The translations under genes were made by a program, and so were the position numbers. Shown here one piece after another: positions 26,043 through 35,727 of a DNA stretch of 64,000 nucleotides. The notes beneath the pieces are model-generated. The model ran no database searches, was not told the DNA's origin, and saw only the letters and a program-made list of their open reading frames with translations. How positions within the stretch are numbered: position 1 is the first letter of the stretch; every line of letters begins with the position of its first letter. The stretch is from CAWARU01 sp963784575 (lineage in GTDB: Bacteria; Pseudomonadota; Gammaproteobacteria; UBA6186; Azoamicaceae): NCBI GenBank assembly GCA_963784575.1, contig CAWARU010000001.1, positions 3,162,001-3,226,000 on the forward strand, read 5' to 3'.

Positions 26043-27518
26043 ATGAGTGTAACTGACGTAAAAGATCAAAAACAAACGGAATTGAGTTTGTTGTCACAGG
26101 CTATTAAAGCCACCAAGCAAACAGATGAAACCCAAACCAAAGCTTTACTAAAAACCTTAATTGATGAAGTTCAGAAAGGCACAGTTCAATGGGATAAAAA
26201 TCTTTTGAATACCATAAACGACGCCATAACCAGTCTGGATATGGCCATTTCAAAACAATTAGCTTCTATTCTTCACACACCTGAATTTACTGATTTAGAA
26301 GGAGCTTGGCGAGGGCTAGACTATTTAGTCATGAATAGCGAGACGGGCACCGGCCTTAAGATAAAGGTTTTGGACTGCACAAAAAATGATCTCAAAAAAG
26401 ATCTTGAAAAAGCTTCAGAATTTGATCAAAGTCAGTTGTTTAAAAAAATATATGAAAATGAATTTGGCACCCCAGGCGGCGAGCCTTATGGTGCGTTGAT
26501 TGGAGGATATTATTTCTCTAATATTCCAGATGATATTGAAATGTTAGAGAAAATTTCCAATGTTTCTGCAGCAGCATTTTGTCCTTTCTTCGCAGCACCT
26601 GCACCTGATTTTTTTGGTTTTGATTCTTGGGAGGAACTTTCTAAACCAAGAGATCTGGCCAAAATCTTTGATACTGCAGAATATGCCAAATGGCGAAGCT
26701 TCCGCGATTCAGAGGACTCACGCTTTGTGGTACTGACACTGCCTCGAGTGCTTGCTCGGTTACCTTATGGTAATGCAACGCACCCAATAGATGAATTTGA
26801 TTTTGAGGAAACAAACTTAGATACACAGAGAAATACCAAACAGCTCGATCATAGCAGTTATTGCTGGATGAATTCAGCCTATGTTTTAGGGGCTCGTTTG
26901 ACAAATGCTTACTCTCTTTATGGTTGGTGTACTGCCATACGTGGGGCAGAAGGAGGAGGTAAGGTCGAAGGCTTGCCTATGCATGTTTTTAAGACGGACG
27001 ATGGAGACATTGACATGCAATCCCCTGCTGAAATTGGAATTACTGATCGACGAGAAGCTGAGTTGAGTAAGCTTGGATTCCTGGCGCTTTGTCATTATAA
27101 AAATACTGATTATGCGGTGTATTTTGGGGCTCAATCGGTGCAAAAGCCGAAAGTTTATGATACACCCGATGCTACGTCCAATGCGGCAATTTCTGCCAGA
27201 ATTCCTTATATCATGGCCACCTCTCGCTTTGCCCACTATCTCAAAGTAATGGCCAGAGATAAAATTGGCTCTTTCATGGAAGCCAAAAATGTTGAATTGT
27301 GGTTGAATCGTTGGATTACGAATTATATCAATGGAGACAAAGATGCTGGCCAGGAGATGAAGGCCAAGTATCCACTGGCAGAAGCACGCGTTCAAGTGGC
27401 GGAAATTCCAGGCAAACCTGGATCCTATCACGCCATTGCTTGGTTAAGACCTTGGCTTCAATTGGAGGAACTAACAACTTCCTTAAGGCTGGTCGCCAAT
27501 ATTCCCAAATTAGGTTAA
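26043..27518 (+). CDS. tssC: T6SS contractile sheath large subunit TssC
   Basis: Large sheath subunit. The 491-residue protein has the hallmark segments EGAWRGLDYLVMNSETG, FDQSQLFKKIYENEFGTPGGEPYGALIGGY, DPxxFGF-like FFGFDSWEEL, RLPYG, and the C-terminal GSFMEAKNVELWLNRWI and KPGSYHAIAWLRPWLQLEELT. Length is standard. GGGAG seven nt upstream supports the start. A strong hairpin follows its stop (27529-27559), probably making tssB-tssC the most abundant part of the transcript, as expected for sheath genes. Firm assignment. Confidence 0.96.
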   Translation: MSVTDVKDQKQTELSLLSQAIKATKQTDETQTKALLKTLIDEVQKGTVQWDKNLLNTINDAITSLDMAISKQLASILHTPEFTDLEGAWRGLDYLVMNSETGTGLKIKVLDCTKNDLKKDLEKASEFDQSQLFKKIYENEFGTPGGEPYGALIGGYYFSNIPDDIEMLEKISNVSAAAFCPFFAAPAPDFFGFDSWEELSKPRDLAKIFDTAEYAKWRSFRDSEDSRFVVLTLPRVLARLPYGNATHPIDEFDFEETNLDTQRNTKQLDHSSYCWMNSAYVLGARLTNAYSLYGWCTAIRGAEGGGKVEGLPMHVFKTDDGDIDMQSPAEIGITDRREAELSKLGFLALCHYKNTDYAVYFGAQSVQKPKVYDTPDATSNAAISARIPYIMATSRFAHYLKVMARDKIGSFMEAKNVELWLNRWITNYINGDKDAGQEMKAKYPLAEARVQVAEIPGKPGSYHAIAWLRPWLQLEELTTSLRLVANIPKLG

Positions 27519-27528
27519 GTTGTTATAG

Positions 27529-27559
27529 CTTTGGGCGGACCTAAGAGATCCGCCCAAGG
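27529..27559 (+). terminator. terminator/attenuator between tssC and the second tssC
   Basis: CTTTGGGCGGA (27529-27539) pairs with TCCGCCCAAGG (27549-27559) to give an 11-bp stem containing one G-U pair and a 9-nt loop. TTTGCTTT follows. It is placed right after tssC, where partial termination would lower expression of the downstream T6SS genes. Confidence 0.7.
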
Positions 27560-27593
27560 TTTGCTTTATCAGTGAATCTTCAGTGAATCATCA

Positions 27594-29129
27594 GTGAATA
27601 CGACTTCAGTTATCAATGATTTTTATGATTGCTTTGTAGAAGAAGAAAGCATTTATCATAAAATTATTGATGTACTCGATGCCTATCTAGGTTGTTTGTC
27701 TAGCAGCATATCATCCTCTCGCATAGAAATTTTAAAATGTTATAGAATATTTTGTCATTCAGAGAGAGCAGGGCAGAATAAAAGACCATTGTCCTACGAT
27801 TCGTTTGTTAAGGCGATACAGTATGCTATCACCTTTATCGATAAATTACTAAACCAGCAAGTTAATCTTATCTTGCATCATGCAAGGTTTCAAAGATTAG
27901 AAGCCTCTTGGCTTGGGTTATTTTCATTGGTCATGAGTTGTCAAGCTGGAAAGACACAAAAAATCAAAATGCTTGATGTGAGTTGGGATTTAATAGCTAG
28001 GGATTTAAAATACAATCTTGAGTTTGATCAAAGCGTATTATTTAAAAAAATATACAGTGGTGAATTTGATCGTCCAGGCGGCGAGCCTTTTGGATTGCTC
28101 ATCGGTGATTATTTTATCAGTCATAATGGTTTTAGCAAAGAGGGTATTTCTCATTTAGAAACTTTAGAGGGGCTCTCTAAAGTAGCGGCGAGCGCTTTTG
28201 CGCCGATCATTTTGTCCTGTCATCCTGGGCTCTTTGGCTTAGATTCCTTTTCTGAATTTAGGCCATGGCTTGATTTTCAAAAAATATTTCAGGAGATGGA
28301 ATATTCACAGTTTAGAAAATTAAGACAAGAAGACGATATGCGGTTTGTGGGTCTCTTATGTCCAAGATGCATATTAAGGCAACCATATCAAAAGTATCGG
28401 GGAACAGGCAGTTTTTACTTTACGGAATCCATTCAAAAGCACGAAGATTATCTTTGGGGAAATGCCATCTATAGCTTGGCAACTATTGTATTGAGAGAAT
28501 TTTATCAAAGCCGTTGGTTCACTGAAATTTGCGGTGTCAAAAGAGGATTTGAATCCCAAGGGTTGGTTACGAATTTATTTAAGACCTCATTTAATTTGGA
28601 TAATGCTTCAGTACTTTTGAAACCACTTCTAGAAACGCAAATTTCAGCAACAACCGGTGCAATTTTGAATGAGTTCGGCTTCATTGCACTTTGTGAGTGC
28701 GATCACACGTCTTATGCTGTATTTTATAGTGTTCCTTCTTTGAACCAACCGATGAATTATGACGCCCAAGACGTGGCAAATAATGCAAAACTTTCAAGCC
28801 AGCTCAACAATATCTTAAATGTATCACGATTTGCGCATTACATTAAACTCATTATCCGAAATAAAATAGGATCGTTTATCTCTCCTAGAGAATGTGAGAT
28901 ATTTCTTAGCAATTGGTTAATCAATTATACTTCAGAGCTTGATGAGCACAACAGCGCCTCTCGTTCGAAATATCCGCTGCAAAAATATAATATTCAGTTA
29001 AAGGAACAACCCGGCATGCCTGGAAATTATATCTGCATCATCCATTTACGACCACATTTTTGTGTCGGTTCATTCAGTTTCGATTTGTTGATAGCTTCGA
29101 ATATTAGATTTTCATATGAATCAAAATAA
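27594..29129 (+). CDS. second, divergent TssC-like sheath subunit (TssC2/ImpD-like)
   Basis: A 511-residue paralogue of TssC. It shares the core FDQSVLFKKIYSGEFDRPGGEPFGLLIGDYF, LFGLDSFSEFRPWLDF, LRQPYQKY and C-terminal GSFISPRECEIFLSNWLINY, but diverges over the first 90 residues and in many core positions. Some T6SS loci (Rhizobium imp, Agrobacterium) encode two TssC proteins, one thought to act with the baseplate. That role is the best guess here but is an inference. The start is a GTG at 27594 without a clear ribosome site, inside a triple 'TCAGTGAAT' repeat, so the exact N-terminus is uncertain. It overlaps tssE by 14 nt. Confidence 0.88.
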   Translation: MNTTSVINDFYDCFVEEESIYHKIIDVLDAYLGCLSSSISSSRIEILKCYRIFCHSERAGQNKRPLSYDSFVKAIQYAITFIDKLLNQQVNLILHHARFQRLEASWLGLFSLVMSCQAGKTQKIKMLDVSWDLIARDLKYNLEFDQSVLFKKIYSGEFDRPGGEPFGLLIGDYFISHNGFSKEGISHLETLEGLSKVAASAFAPIILSCHPGLFGLDSFSEFRPWLDFQKIFQEMEYSQFRKLRQEDDMRFVGLLCPRCILRQPYQKYRGTGSFYFTESIQKHEDYLWGNAIYSLATIVLREFYQSRWFTEICGVKRGFESQGLVTNLFKTSFNLDNASVLLKPLLETQISATTGAILNEFGFIALCECDHTSYAVFYSVPSLNQPMNYDAQDVANNAKLSSQLNNILNVSRFAHYIKLIIRNKIGSFISPRECEIFLSNWLINYTSELDEHNSASRSKYPLQKYNIQLKEQPGMPGNYICIIHLRPHFCVGSFSFDLLIASNIRFSYESK

Positions 29130-29589
29130 TGGTTTGACTTTTATTGAAAGATTATCTGCAAGTTCTAATGAAAAGTCAGAGGATTACGTACCTGAGTCTT
29201 ATTTTCCGATCATAGAGAGCATCAAAGATAATTTACAAGCTCTGCTAAATAGCCAAAAAATTGTCTTTAGCTGGGATGAAAATTCACCTGACTTGCAAAG
29301 ATCAATCCTGAATTATGGTTTGGACAGTTTGCAAGGTTTTTTGTATGATTCCTATCAATCTGCTGAGATACTTTGTATAGAAATTGAAAACACCATTAAG
29401 ACATTTGAGATGCGGTTACAACAAGTGAAAGTTAGCATGCAGAAATCGGAGATTGCCGATCATCTATTATTTTTTGTTGAGGGGATATTCGTTGAAGATT
29501 TTGAGAAATTCGAAGTTCAATTTCAAACGAAATTGAATCTTGATAATTGCAAATTTATTACCACAATGAAAAATCTGGAGAGGGTTTGA
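29116..29589 (+). CDS. tssE: T6SS baseplate wedge subunit TssE
   Basis: Gp25-like baseplate protein that seeds sheath assembly. 157 residues, with the family pattern TFIERLSA near the N-terminus, SIKDNLQALLNSQ, a central NYGLDSLQGF, and the later IENTIKTFEMRLQQVKVSM and FFVEGIF. Length is normal. It starts inside the end of the second tssC gene (14-nt overlap) and is followed 3 nt later by tssF, so translation is probably coupled. Confidence 0.9.
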   Translation: MNQNNGLTFIERLSASSNEKSEDYVPESYFPIIESIKDNLQALLNSQKIVFSWDENSPDLQRSILNYGLDSLQGFLYDSYQSAEILCIEIENTIKTFEMRLQQVKVSMQKSEIADHLLFFVEGIFVEDFEKFEVQFQTKLNLDNCKFITTMKNLERV

Positions 29590-29592
29590 TTC

Positions 29593-31435
29593 ATGTGGAA
29601 CGAGATTCTACCATTTTATAATCAGGAATTAGATCGCGTTCATAGGTTGACTTTAGAGTTTGCAAAAAAGTACCCAAAGGTAGCAAGTCATCTTGGAATT
29701 AGCTCAAACCAAATGAAAGATCCTGATCTCGGTAGGATCACAGAAGCTTTCGCTTTTCTTTCTGCACACATTCACTATAAAATTGAAGATGATTTTCCAG
29801 AAATCGCAGAGGCATTATTGAGAGTTTTGTACCCTCATTATTTAAGCTCTATACCTTCCTTTTCTATTGTTCAATTCAATGCAATACCTGAATTACAAAC
29901 TTTTCATACTATTCAGAAAAATTCCATGATTGAAACGACGTCTCATTACTCTGAATCATGTCAATTTGTAACAAGCTACCCAGTAACACTATGGCCAATA
30001 GAAATAGTAGATTGTCAACTAACCGCAAAGCCATTTAAAGCTCCAACCCCGCCGGATCCTAATGTTGCAATGCAAACGGGAGCAATTATACAATTGACAT
30101 TAAAATGTACCGCGCCAAAGCTAAATTTTGCAACGCTTGCACCAGAATTTTTGAGATTTTATATAGATGGTCCCCTCTTATTCTGCATATCAATTATTTG
30201 AATTGCTTCTAAACGAAACATTAATGATTGGTATTGGTTCAGATCCTGATCGTGCTTTATTTCTAGATAAATCAAATATTCGCAGTGTTGGGTTCGAGGT
30301 AGATGAAAAATTGCTGCCTAATAAGGCTTCAGCTTCGCAAGGTTACGATTTTATTTCTGAATTCTTTTTGTTTCCAAAAAAGTTTATGTTTTTTGATTTA
30401 TGGGGACTTACTGCAGAGAATTTAAAAAACACTGGTAACTCCCTAGAAATTTTGTTTTATTTAGCGAGATCAAACAAAGAGTTAGAAAAGAAAACGTTGG
30501 GACCGATGTTCAAATTGGGTTGCACGCCTATTGTAAATTTATACAAGCAACACGCAGATCCTATCCATTTGACCCAAACGGAGACAGAATACTTAGTCTT
30601 TAGAGATGCCAGAATGATGGCATCAGAATCAGAAGTCAACTCGATAGAAAAAGTGACGGTTTATAATGAAAATGGTATTGAATTAAAATGCTGCCCATTC
30701 TACGGCTTAACCCATCATGATTTTGATGCAAGCTGTTATTGGTATGCTACTCAGAGAATGGGGGAGGGGGAGAATTTAAATTCTTATATTTCCTTTAATA
30801 ATTTAGATTTTAATCCTTCTTTTCAGGGTGGGGGCATTGTCGAAGTTGAGATCCTCTGTTCCGATGGTCTGTTACCTTATCAGTTACCTTTTGGTGGAAA
30901 TGAACACCTATTACAAATACAATCGAAAGATTCCTTAGTAACCTCTGTGAGCTCTTTGACTGCTTTTACAAGACCAATACAACCAAAATTGAGAAATAAA
31001 ATGCGCTGGAAGCTCATCTCCCATCTTTCTTTAAACTTTTTTTCAATGGTTGATGAAGGCAGGGGGATTGAAATGTTGAAAGAAATATTGACATTATATA
31101 ATTTTAAGGAATCAGAAGAAAATAGACAAATGATTGAAGGGATTCGTGAAGTAACTTGCAAACAAACTACTGCTAGATGGCAGCAGGGGTTTCGTCAATC
31201 CTGTGTACAAGGTATAGAAATTCTAATTACTTTGGACACCACCCCTTTTGTGGGAAATTCGCTCTATTTGTTTGTGCAAGTATTGGATAATTTCTTCGCA
31301 AGATTTGCAACTTTTAACTCTTTTACACAACTTTGTGTGGCTTCTCATGAGGGAATTCTATATCGATGTTCAAGGAGAGCAGGGAAGGATATCTATGCTT
31401 TTAGAAAGATTGCAGAAGCAGCCGGAGGAATTTAA
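29593..31435 (+). pseudogene. tssF: T6SS baseplate subunit TssF, interrupted by a one-base frameshift
   Basis: TssF forms the wedge complex with TssG and TssK. Two frames together make one normal-length TssF (about 613 residues). 29593 onward encodes the N-terminal third (FYNQELDRVHRLTLEFAKKYPKVASHL, AFLSAHIHYKIEDDFPEIAEALL, LYPHYLSSIPSF) and stops after residue 202. The second frame, open from 30167, carries the rest (AYQLFELLLNETLMIG, FPKKFMFFDLWGL, FVGNSLYLFVQVLDNFFARFATFNSF). Skipping one C in the CCCC run at 30172-30175 restores RFYIDG-PSYSAYQLFELL, exactly as in intact TssF. It is either a sequencing error or a true break that would disable the system. It overlaps tssG. Confidence 0.88.
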
Positions 31436-32396
31436 TTTTTTTCAAGCCGTTAGGCTGCTAGAGCATGCATATCATGAGTTTAATGATAATAAGCTTCGCG
31501 ATTTTGTGTGTTTTAAAAGTGCCTCTCATAATGATTTTCCCCTAGGAGCGATTGAATCAATCAACCTTGAAGCTGCTGAAGACAAAAAAGTTCTTCCCAC
31601 AGTGATTGTGCAGTTTTTAGGTTTGACAGGAATCAATGCCGGTCTGCCTGCGCCTTATACAGAAAATATTTTACATTTGATTCATGAGCAAAATCTTGTT
31701 CCTAAGGATTTCTTTGATATTTTTAATCATTTATTCATTTTATCCTATTATGAAGCATGGAAAAAAAGCCATTTTTATTTGGTAGATTTCAAAAATAAAA
31801 AAGAAGATTATCATTACAGTACTTTTGATCTGGCTTTACTAGGAATTGCAGGTGATTTATCTCAAAATGAAAAACAGGAAGATATTGATTTCATATGTCT
31901 AAAATATGCAAGCTTATTTTCTGGGCGCCAAAGATCAGCCGTTGCGTTAGAAAGTATATTGCAGGATTATTTTGAAATACCTTTCCAAGTATTAGTCCTT
32001 CAAGGAAAATGGTTGATCCTGACAGAAACAGATAAAACCGTCTTGGCAACCTGCAATACTTTTTCTGGAAGATATCAAAAGTTAGGGACGGAAATAATTT
32101 TAGGACAGAAATACTGGAACATAGATTGTCATTTTCGTCTCTATATAGGGCCTATACATTACCAAGACTTTCAAGACTTGCACCCGGCTAAAAAATTGCT
32201 AAAACAGATTTGTACGATAGTTAAACGCTATAGTAAACCTGAACAGAGCTTCGATATTCAATTTGAACTGATTGCAGCAGAGGTACCAGACTGCGTACTG
32301 CAACAGCAAAATTCGATGCAGTTAGGCTGGAATACTTGGTTAAAAACAAGGCCTTTGGTTCAAAATAGTAAGGCAGTGATTGTAAAATCATTATGA
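31395..32396 (+). CDS. tssG: T6SS baseplate subunit TssG
   Basis: Wedge partner of TssF. From the ATG at 31395 it is 333 residues, typical for the family, opening MLLERLQKQPEEFNFFQAVR. It has the family segments VQFLGLTGINAGLPAPYTE, FDIFNHLFILSYYEAWKK, SLFSGRQRSAVALESILQDYF and LGQKYWNIDCHFRLYIGP. A longer reading from 31248 is only the tssF overlap region out of frame. AAGGA just upstream supports 31395. It overlaps the end of tssF by 41 nt and is followed by vgrG. Confidence 0.92.
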   Translation: MLLERLQKQPEEFNFFQAVRLLEHAYHEFNDNKLRDFVCFKSASHNDFPLGAIESINLEAAEDKKVLPTVIVQFLGLTGINAGLPAPYTENILHLIHEQNLVPKDFFDIFNHLFILSYYEAWKKSHFYLVDFKNKKEDYHYSTFDLALLGIAGDLSQNEKQEDIDFICLKYASLFSGRQRSAVALESILQDYFEIPFQVLVLQGKWLILTETDKTVLATCNTFSGRYQKLGTEIILGQKYWNIDCHFRLYIGPIHYQDFQDLHPAKKLLKQICTIVKRYSKPEQSFDIQFELIAAEVPDCVLQQQNSMQLGWNTWLKTRPLVQNSKAVIVKSL

Positions 32397-32435
32397 GGGC
32401 TTATGATGGCAAACGCACTATTGGAATGGAAATAA

Positions 32436-34433
32436 ATGGCTGCAACTGTAGTACAGAAAAATCGCCTGTTAGAAATTGATACTTCATTGGGAGAGAATGA
32501 ATTAATTCTGACGTCCTTTACAGGTTTTGAATCGGTTTCAAAGCTTTTTAATTTTGAATTAAATTTATTTTCCTCAAATCAAAATATTTCAGAGAAAAGT
32601 ATCATAGGAAAGCCGGTCAGCATCAAAATTAATGGAACAAAGGGTCCATTGCGTTATTTTCATGGCATTGTTAATAGATTTTATCGAGGTCCTTATAATC
32701 TTCGACAAGGAAGAAATTATAAGGCGCAAATAGTTCCCTGGTTTTGGTTTCTTAATCTTTCTAGAGATTGCAGAATATTTCAAAATCTTTCAGCCAAGAA
32801 AATAATCCAACAGGTTTTTAATAAGATGGGAATGAGCGATTATTCCTTGAGCAATATAAAAGGTGGTAATGCAGTTAGAACATATTGTACTCAATATCAT
32901 GAAACTGCATTTCAATTTATTTCAAGATTATTGGAAGAAGAGGGAATTTACTATTATTTTAAGCATGAGAAAGATAAACACACTTTGATATTATCAGATT
33001 CTACATCAGGTTTTGCAAAAAGCGGCATCCAAGCAATTTACAAGGAAGGCAGCTACCCTGAACCTAGCATACAACAATGGGAACATGCATTTCAATTTGA
33101 CATCGGAAAACGTACTCAATCAAGTTATGATTTTGAACGGCCCAAAGCAGATCTTCAAAAATCGTCCACCACAGTAATTGATTATTATAAAATGAATCAA
33201 TATGAGCATTACCAGTATACTGGTGCATATGATTCAGCTTTCGAAAACGAGACACAAGCGAAATTATTTATAGAAGCAGATGAAGCGCATTGCGAAATCA
33301 TTGCAGGCACGAGCAATTATGGCAACTTTTCTGTAGGTAATCAATTTGAATTAAAAACCAGTGATATAAAAGCTGAAAAAGCTTCTTATACTTTGATCGA
33401 GATCTCGCATCAAGCAGTAAATCCAAGCAGTTTTTTTGATACATCTTCCTCATCACAATACAGCAATCAATTTCAGTGTATTCCCGCTGAAACCAATTAT
33501 AGACCGCCTAGAGTAACGGTGAAGCCTCGAATTTTAGGTTTACAAACAGCAGAAGTTGTTGGACCACAAGGTGAGGAAATTTACTGTGATAAATATGGTC
33601 GTATTAAAGTGAAATTTCATTGGGATCGTGATTCAGACAAGAAAAAGGAAGAAAGTTCCTGCTGGATTCGAGTCGCTCAATATTGGGCTGGAAAACAATG
33701 GGGTAGTATTTTTACGCCGAGAGTGGGCCAAGAAGTCATTGTTTCTTTTTTAGAAGGAGATCCTGATCAACCTTTAATCATTGGATCTGTCTATAATGCG
33801 GACCAAATGCCGCCCTACACTCTGCCTAATAACTCTTCTCAATCGGGAATTAAAACCAAAAGCACCAAACAGGGACAAGCGGATGATTCTAATGAACTTC
33901 GCTTTGAAGACAAAAAGGATAATGAAGTTGTTTATTTACATGCCCAAAAGGATTTAAAGACATTAGTTGAACATGATGAACAAAGAGAAGTAAAAAATGA
34001 TCAGCAAATTAAAATTAAGAACAACCGCACCATCATTGTTGAAGAAGGCGATGAGAGTATCACCCTTAAAAAGGGTAATGAGATAATTGTAATTGAAACC
34101 GGAGATGAAACTCGCACTTTGAAAGCTGGTAATCGAACTACAAAAATTAACACTGGTAATGACTCTCTTGAAATAAAGATGGGAAATCAAACCACAAAGG
34201 TTTCCATGGGAAAAAGCAGTCTCGAAGCAATGCAAAGTATAGAATTGAAAGTCGGCAGCAACAGCATCAAAATTGATCAAACCGGAATCACACTTAAAGG
34301 AATTAAAGTTACCATCAATGGCACTTTGGTACAAGTTTCAGCAGATGCCAGTTTAAAGATGGAAGGTGCTATTACTGAGGTCAATGGAACTGGGATGCTT
34401 AAAATGCAAGGTGCATTAACCATGATAAATTGA
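32436..34433 (+). CDS. vgrG: T6SS spike protein VgrG (TssI)
   Basis: Trimeric spike at the tip of the Hcp tube. The 665-residue protein has the gp27-like N-terminal half (TSFTGFESVSKLFNFELNL, HETAFQFISRLLEEEGIYYYF). The gp5-like OB fold follows (GPQGEEIYCDKYGRIKVKFHWD, SSCWIRVAQYWAGKQWG, GQEVIVSFLEGDPDQPLIIGSVYNA). A C-terminal beta-helix of repeated G-N/D-x-T units completes it. It ends at the needle with no extra effector domain, so cargo is probably carried by neighbouring adaptor, PAAR and effector genes. The start follows a TAA directly at TAAATG. Firm assignment. Confidence 0.96.
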   Translation: MAATVVQKNRLLEIDTSLGENELILTSFTGFESVSKLFNFELNLFSSNQNISEKSIIGKPVSIKINGTKGPLRYFHGIVNRFYRGPYNLRQGRNYKAQIVPWFWFLNLSRDCRIFQNLSAKKIIQQVFNKMGMSDYSLSNIKGGNAVRTYCTQYHETAFQFISRLLEEEGIYYYFKHEKDKHTLILSDSTSGFAKSGIQAIYKEGSYPEPSIQQWEHAFQFDIGKRTQSSYDFERPKADLQKSSTTVIDYYKMNQYEHYQYTGAYDSAFENETQAKLFIEADEAHCEIIAGTSNYGNFSVGNQFELKTSDIKAEKASYTLIEISHQAVNPSSFFDTSSSSQYSNQFQCIPAETNYRPPRVTVKPRILGLQTAEVVGPQGEEIYCDKYGRIKVKFHWDRDSDKKKEESSCWIRVAQYWAGKQWGSIFTPRVGQEVIVSFLEGDPDQPLIIGSVYNADQMPPYTLPNNSSQSGIKTKSTKQGQADDSNELRFEDKKDNEVVYLHAQKDLKTLVEHDEQREVKNDQQIKIKNNRTIIVEEGDESITLKKGNEIIVIETGDETRTLKAGNRTTKINTGNDSLEIKMGNQTTKVSMGKSSLEAMQSIELKVGSNSIKIDQTGITLKGIKVTINGTLVQVSADASLKMEGAITEVNGTGMLKMQGALTMIN

Positions 34434-34464
34434 TGTAATTTATAATCATCAGGACTTGATATAT

Positions 34465-35058
34465 ATGCTGCAAAAACTAAATAGTCAGAAGCCTTCAATC
34501 ATCTGTAGTCGATTTAAACTCAGTGATAATTCAATTACCCTGTTACAGACAAATATTAATTCGTCCCAATTCCTTAACTCTCTCATATATCAAGAGTTTT
34601 ATACCGATGCGGTAAATTTTTTGGCGCATGGCCTTCCTAAACGTGAAGCGATATGGTGGGGATATTTAGCAGCTAAACATGCCGATTGTGATTCAAAGTT
34701 AAGTGAAGCGCAAGAAGCTTTGCGCTTAATCAAAGAATGGGTTTATCACCCTAATGAGCCATTACGTAGAAGAGCAGAACATTTATCTGAAAAATTAGAA
34801 TTTAAAACAGCCATAGGTTGGTCGATAGTGTCAGTTTTTTGGAGTGGTGGAAGCCTTTGTGCTGAGAATTTACCTGCAGTGATGCCTCAAGAGTTTCTTT
34901 ATGCAAAAGGAGTGTCTGGCGCTATCATGTTAGCAGCGGTTTTGAGTGCGGCAGAACACGGGGGCAAGACAGCGGGACAAACTGTAAGTTCGAACTACAG
35001 GTTTTTTTTAGAACAGGGGATCGATATTGCCAAAGGTGGCAATGGAGAGAATGTTTAG
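34465..35058 (+). CDS. T6SS-associated accessory protein (DUF6931-like)
   Basis: 197 residues from the ATG at 34465; a TTG nine nt earlier is possible, but AGGA at 34451 favours the ATG. The segment LPKREAIWWGYLAAKHADCDSK and the helical second half with VFWSGGSLC and GAIMLAAVLSAAEHGGK resemble small proteins that recur beside vgrG and PAAR genes; I recall them as DUF6931, from memory only. Possibly an adaptor or chaperone for spike-loaded effectors; this is inference from context. It sits 31 nt after vgrG and 12 nt before the first Cys/His effector candidate. Confidence 0.7.
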   Translation: MLQKLNSQKPSIICSRFKLSDNSITLLQTNINSSQFLNSLIYQEFYTDAVNFLAHGLPKREAIWWGYLAAKHADCDSKLSEAQEALRLIKEWVYHPNEPLRRRAEHLSEKLEFKTAIGWSIVSVFWSGGSLCAENLPAVMPQEFLYAKGVSGAIMLAAVLSAAEHGGKTAGQTVSSNYRFFLEQGIDIAKGGNGENV

Positions 35059-35070
35059 GGGGGATTATTA

Positions 35071-35727
35071 ATGACATCGGTATCTTTTAACGTTTGCGGT
35101 TGTGGGGTTGCATTACCATTGCAAGAAGGTAATAGTCTCTACACCACAGGGGTGATAAGCTGTGTAGTATTGCAAGTATTGTCGGATAATCATGTTTTTG
35201 CAGCCCATTTATCTGAAAATGAGACCGAAGATGCTAGTCAATTGAGAGAATTCTGTACCAACGTCAGATTAAATTTTGAATTACGCAATTCAAATATCAT
35301 CGAGTGTACCTTGTGGTACACAGAGAATAGAAATAGCCTTCCGCACGCTAACAGAATTTTAGATACAATATACAATAATTTGGGATCTCCAACTACATTG
35401 AAGCCACTTAGAGATGGCACGGCTAAATTGATTGTTAATAAATATAGGGAAGTAGATGTAGTTCCGTACGTAAGCTCTGGTCAATCAATTCATTTGGTAC
35501 TTGGAGATGAGTTCGATAGTGATACAAGGGCAAATAGAGAGAATGCTGTTTATGAAGGTTTGGAAAGATTTGGATATAACAATGGGTTTGCAGTAGGTAT
35601 CTATGATGGCATGAACTTGGAGGATTTTGAATTCGAGAATGAAAATAACCTTCTGAACCTAAGAGAGGATGAAGAGAATAATGAACCTCGTGGGTTTTTC
35701 AGCCGAATATGTCGTTGGTGCTGCTGA
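35071..35727 (+). CDS. candidate T6SS effector, CheD/CNF1-like Cys-His (deamidase-like) protein, copy A
   Basis: 218 residues, no signal peptide, no known name. The N-terminal 50 residues read CGCGVAL, then TTGVISCVVL and FAAHL, giving Thr25, Cys31 and His46. CheD glutamine deamidases use a Thr, a Cys six residues later, and a His 17 residues on. CNF1 and BLF1 toxins use a Cys and a His 12-15 residues apart. The match in order and spacing suggests a deamidase-like thiol enzyme, but the rest of the protein is unrecognised. The end is acidic, then Cys-rich (SRICRWCC). A homologue follows at 35861. The pair lies between vgrG and PAAR, where T6SS cargo is usually encoded. GGGGG upstream is the ribosome site. 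Confidence 0.75.
   Translation: MTSVSFNVCGCGVALPLQEGNSLYTTGVISCVVLQVLSDNHVFAAHLSENETEDASQLREFCTNVRLNFELRNSNIIECTLWYTENRNSLPHANRILDTIYNNLGSPTTLKPLRDGTAKLIVNKYREVDVVPYVSSGQSIHLVLGDEFDSDTRANRENAVYEGLERFGYNNGFAVGIYDGMNLEDFEFENENNLLNLREDEENNEPRGFFSRICRWCC

Noticed and set aside
20908..30175. Programmed frameshifting at the A5 and C4 runs
   Set aside because: Runs are short, no stimulatory structure or slippery heptamer is evident; error or mutation is more likely.
30167..31435. Second TssF frame as an independent gene
   Set aside because: It lacks the TssF N-terminus and begins exactly where the first frame loses the family sequence; one broken gene is simpler.
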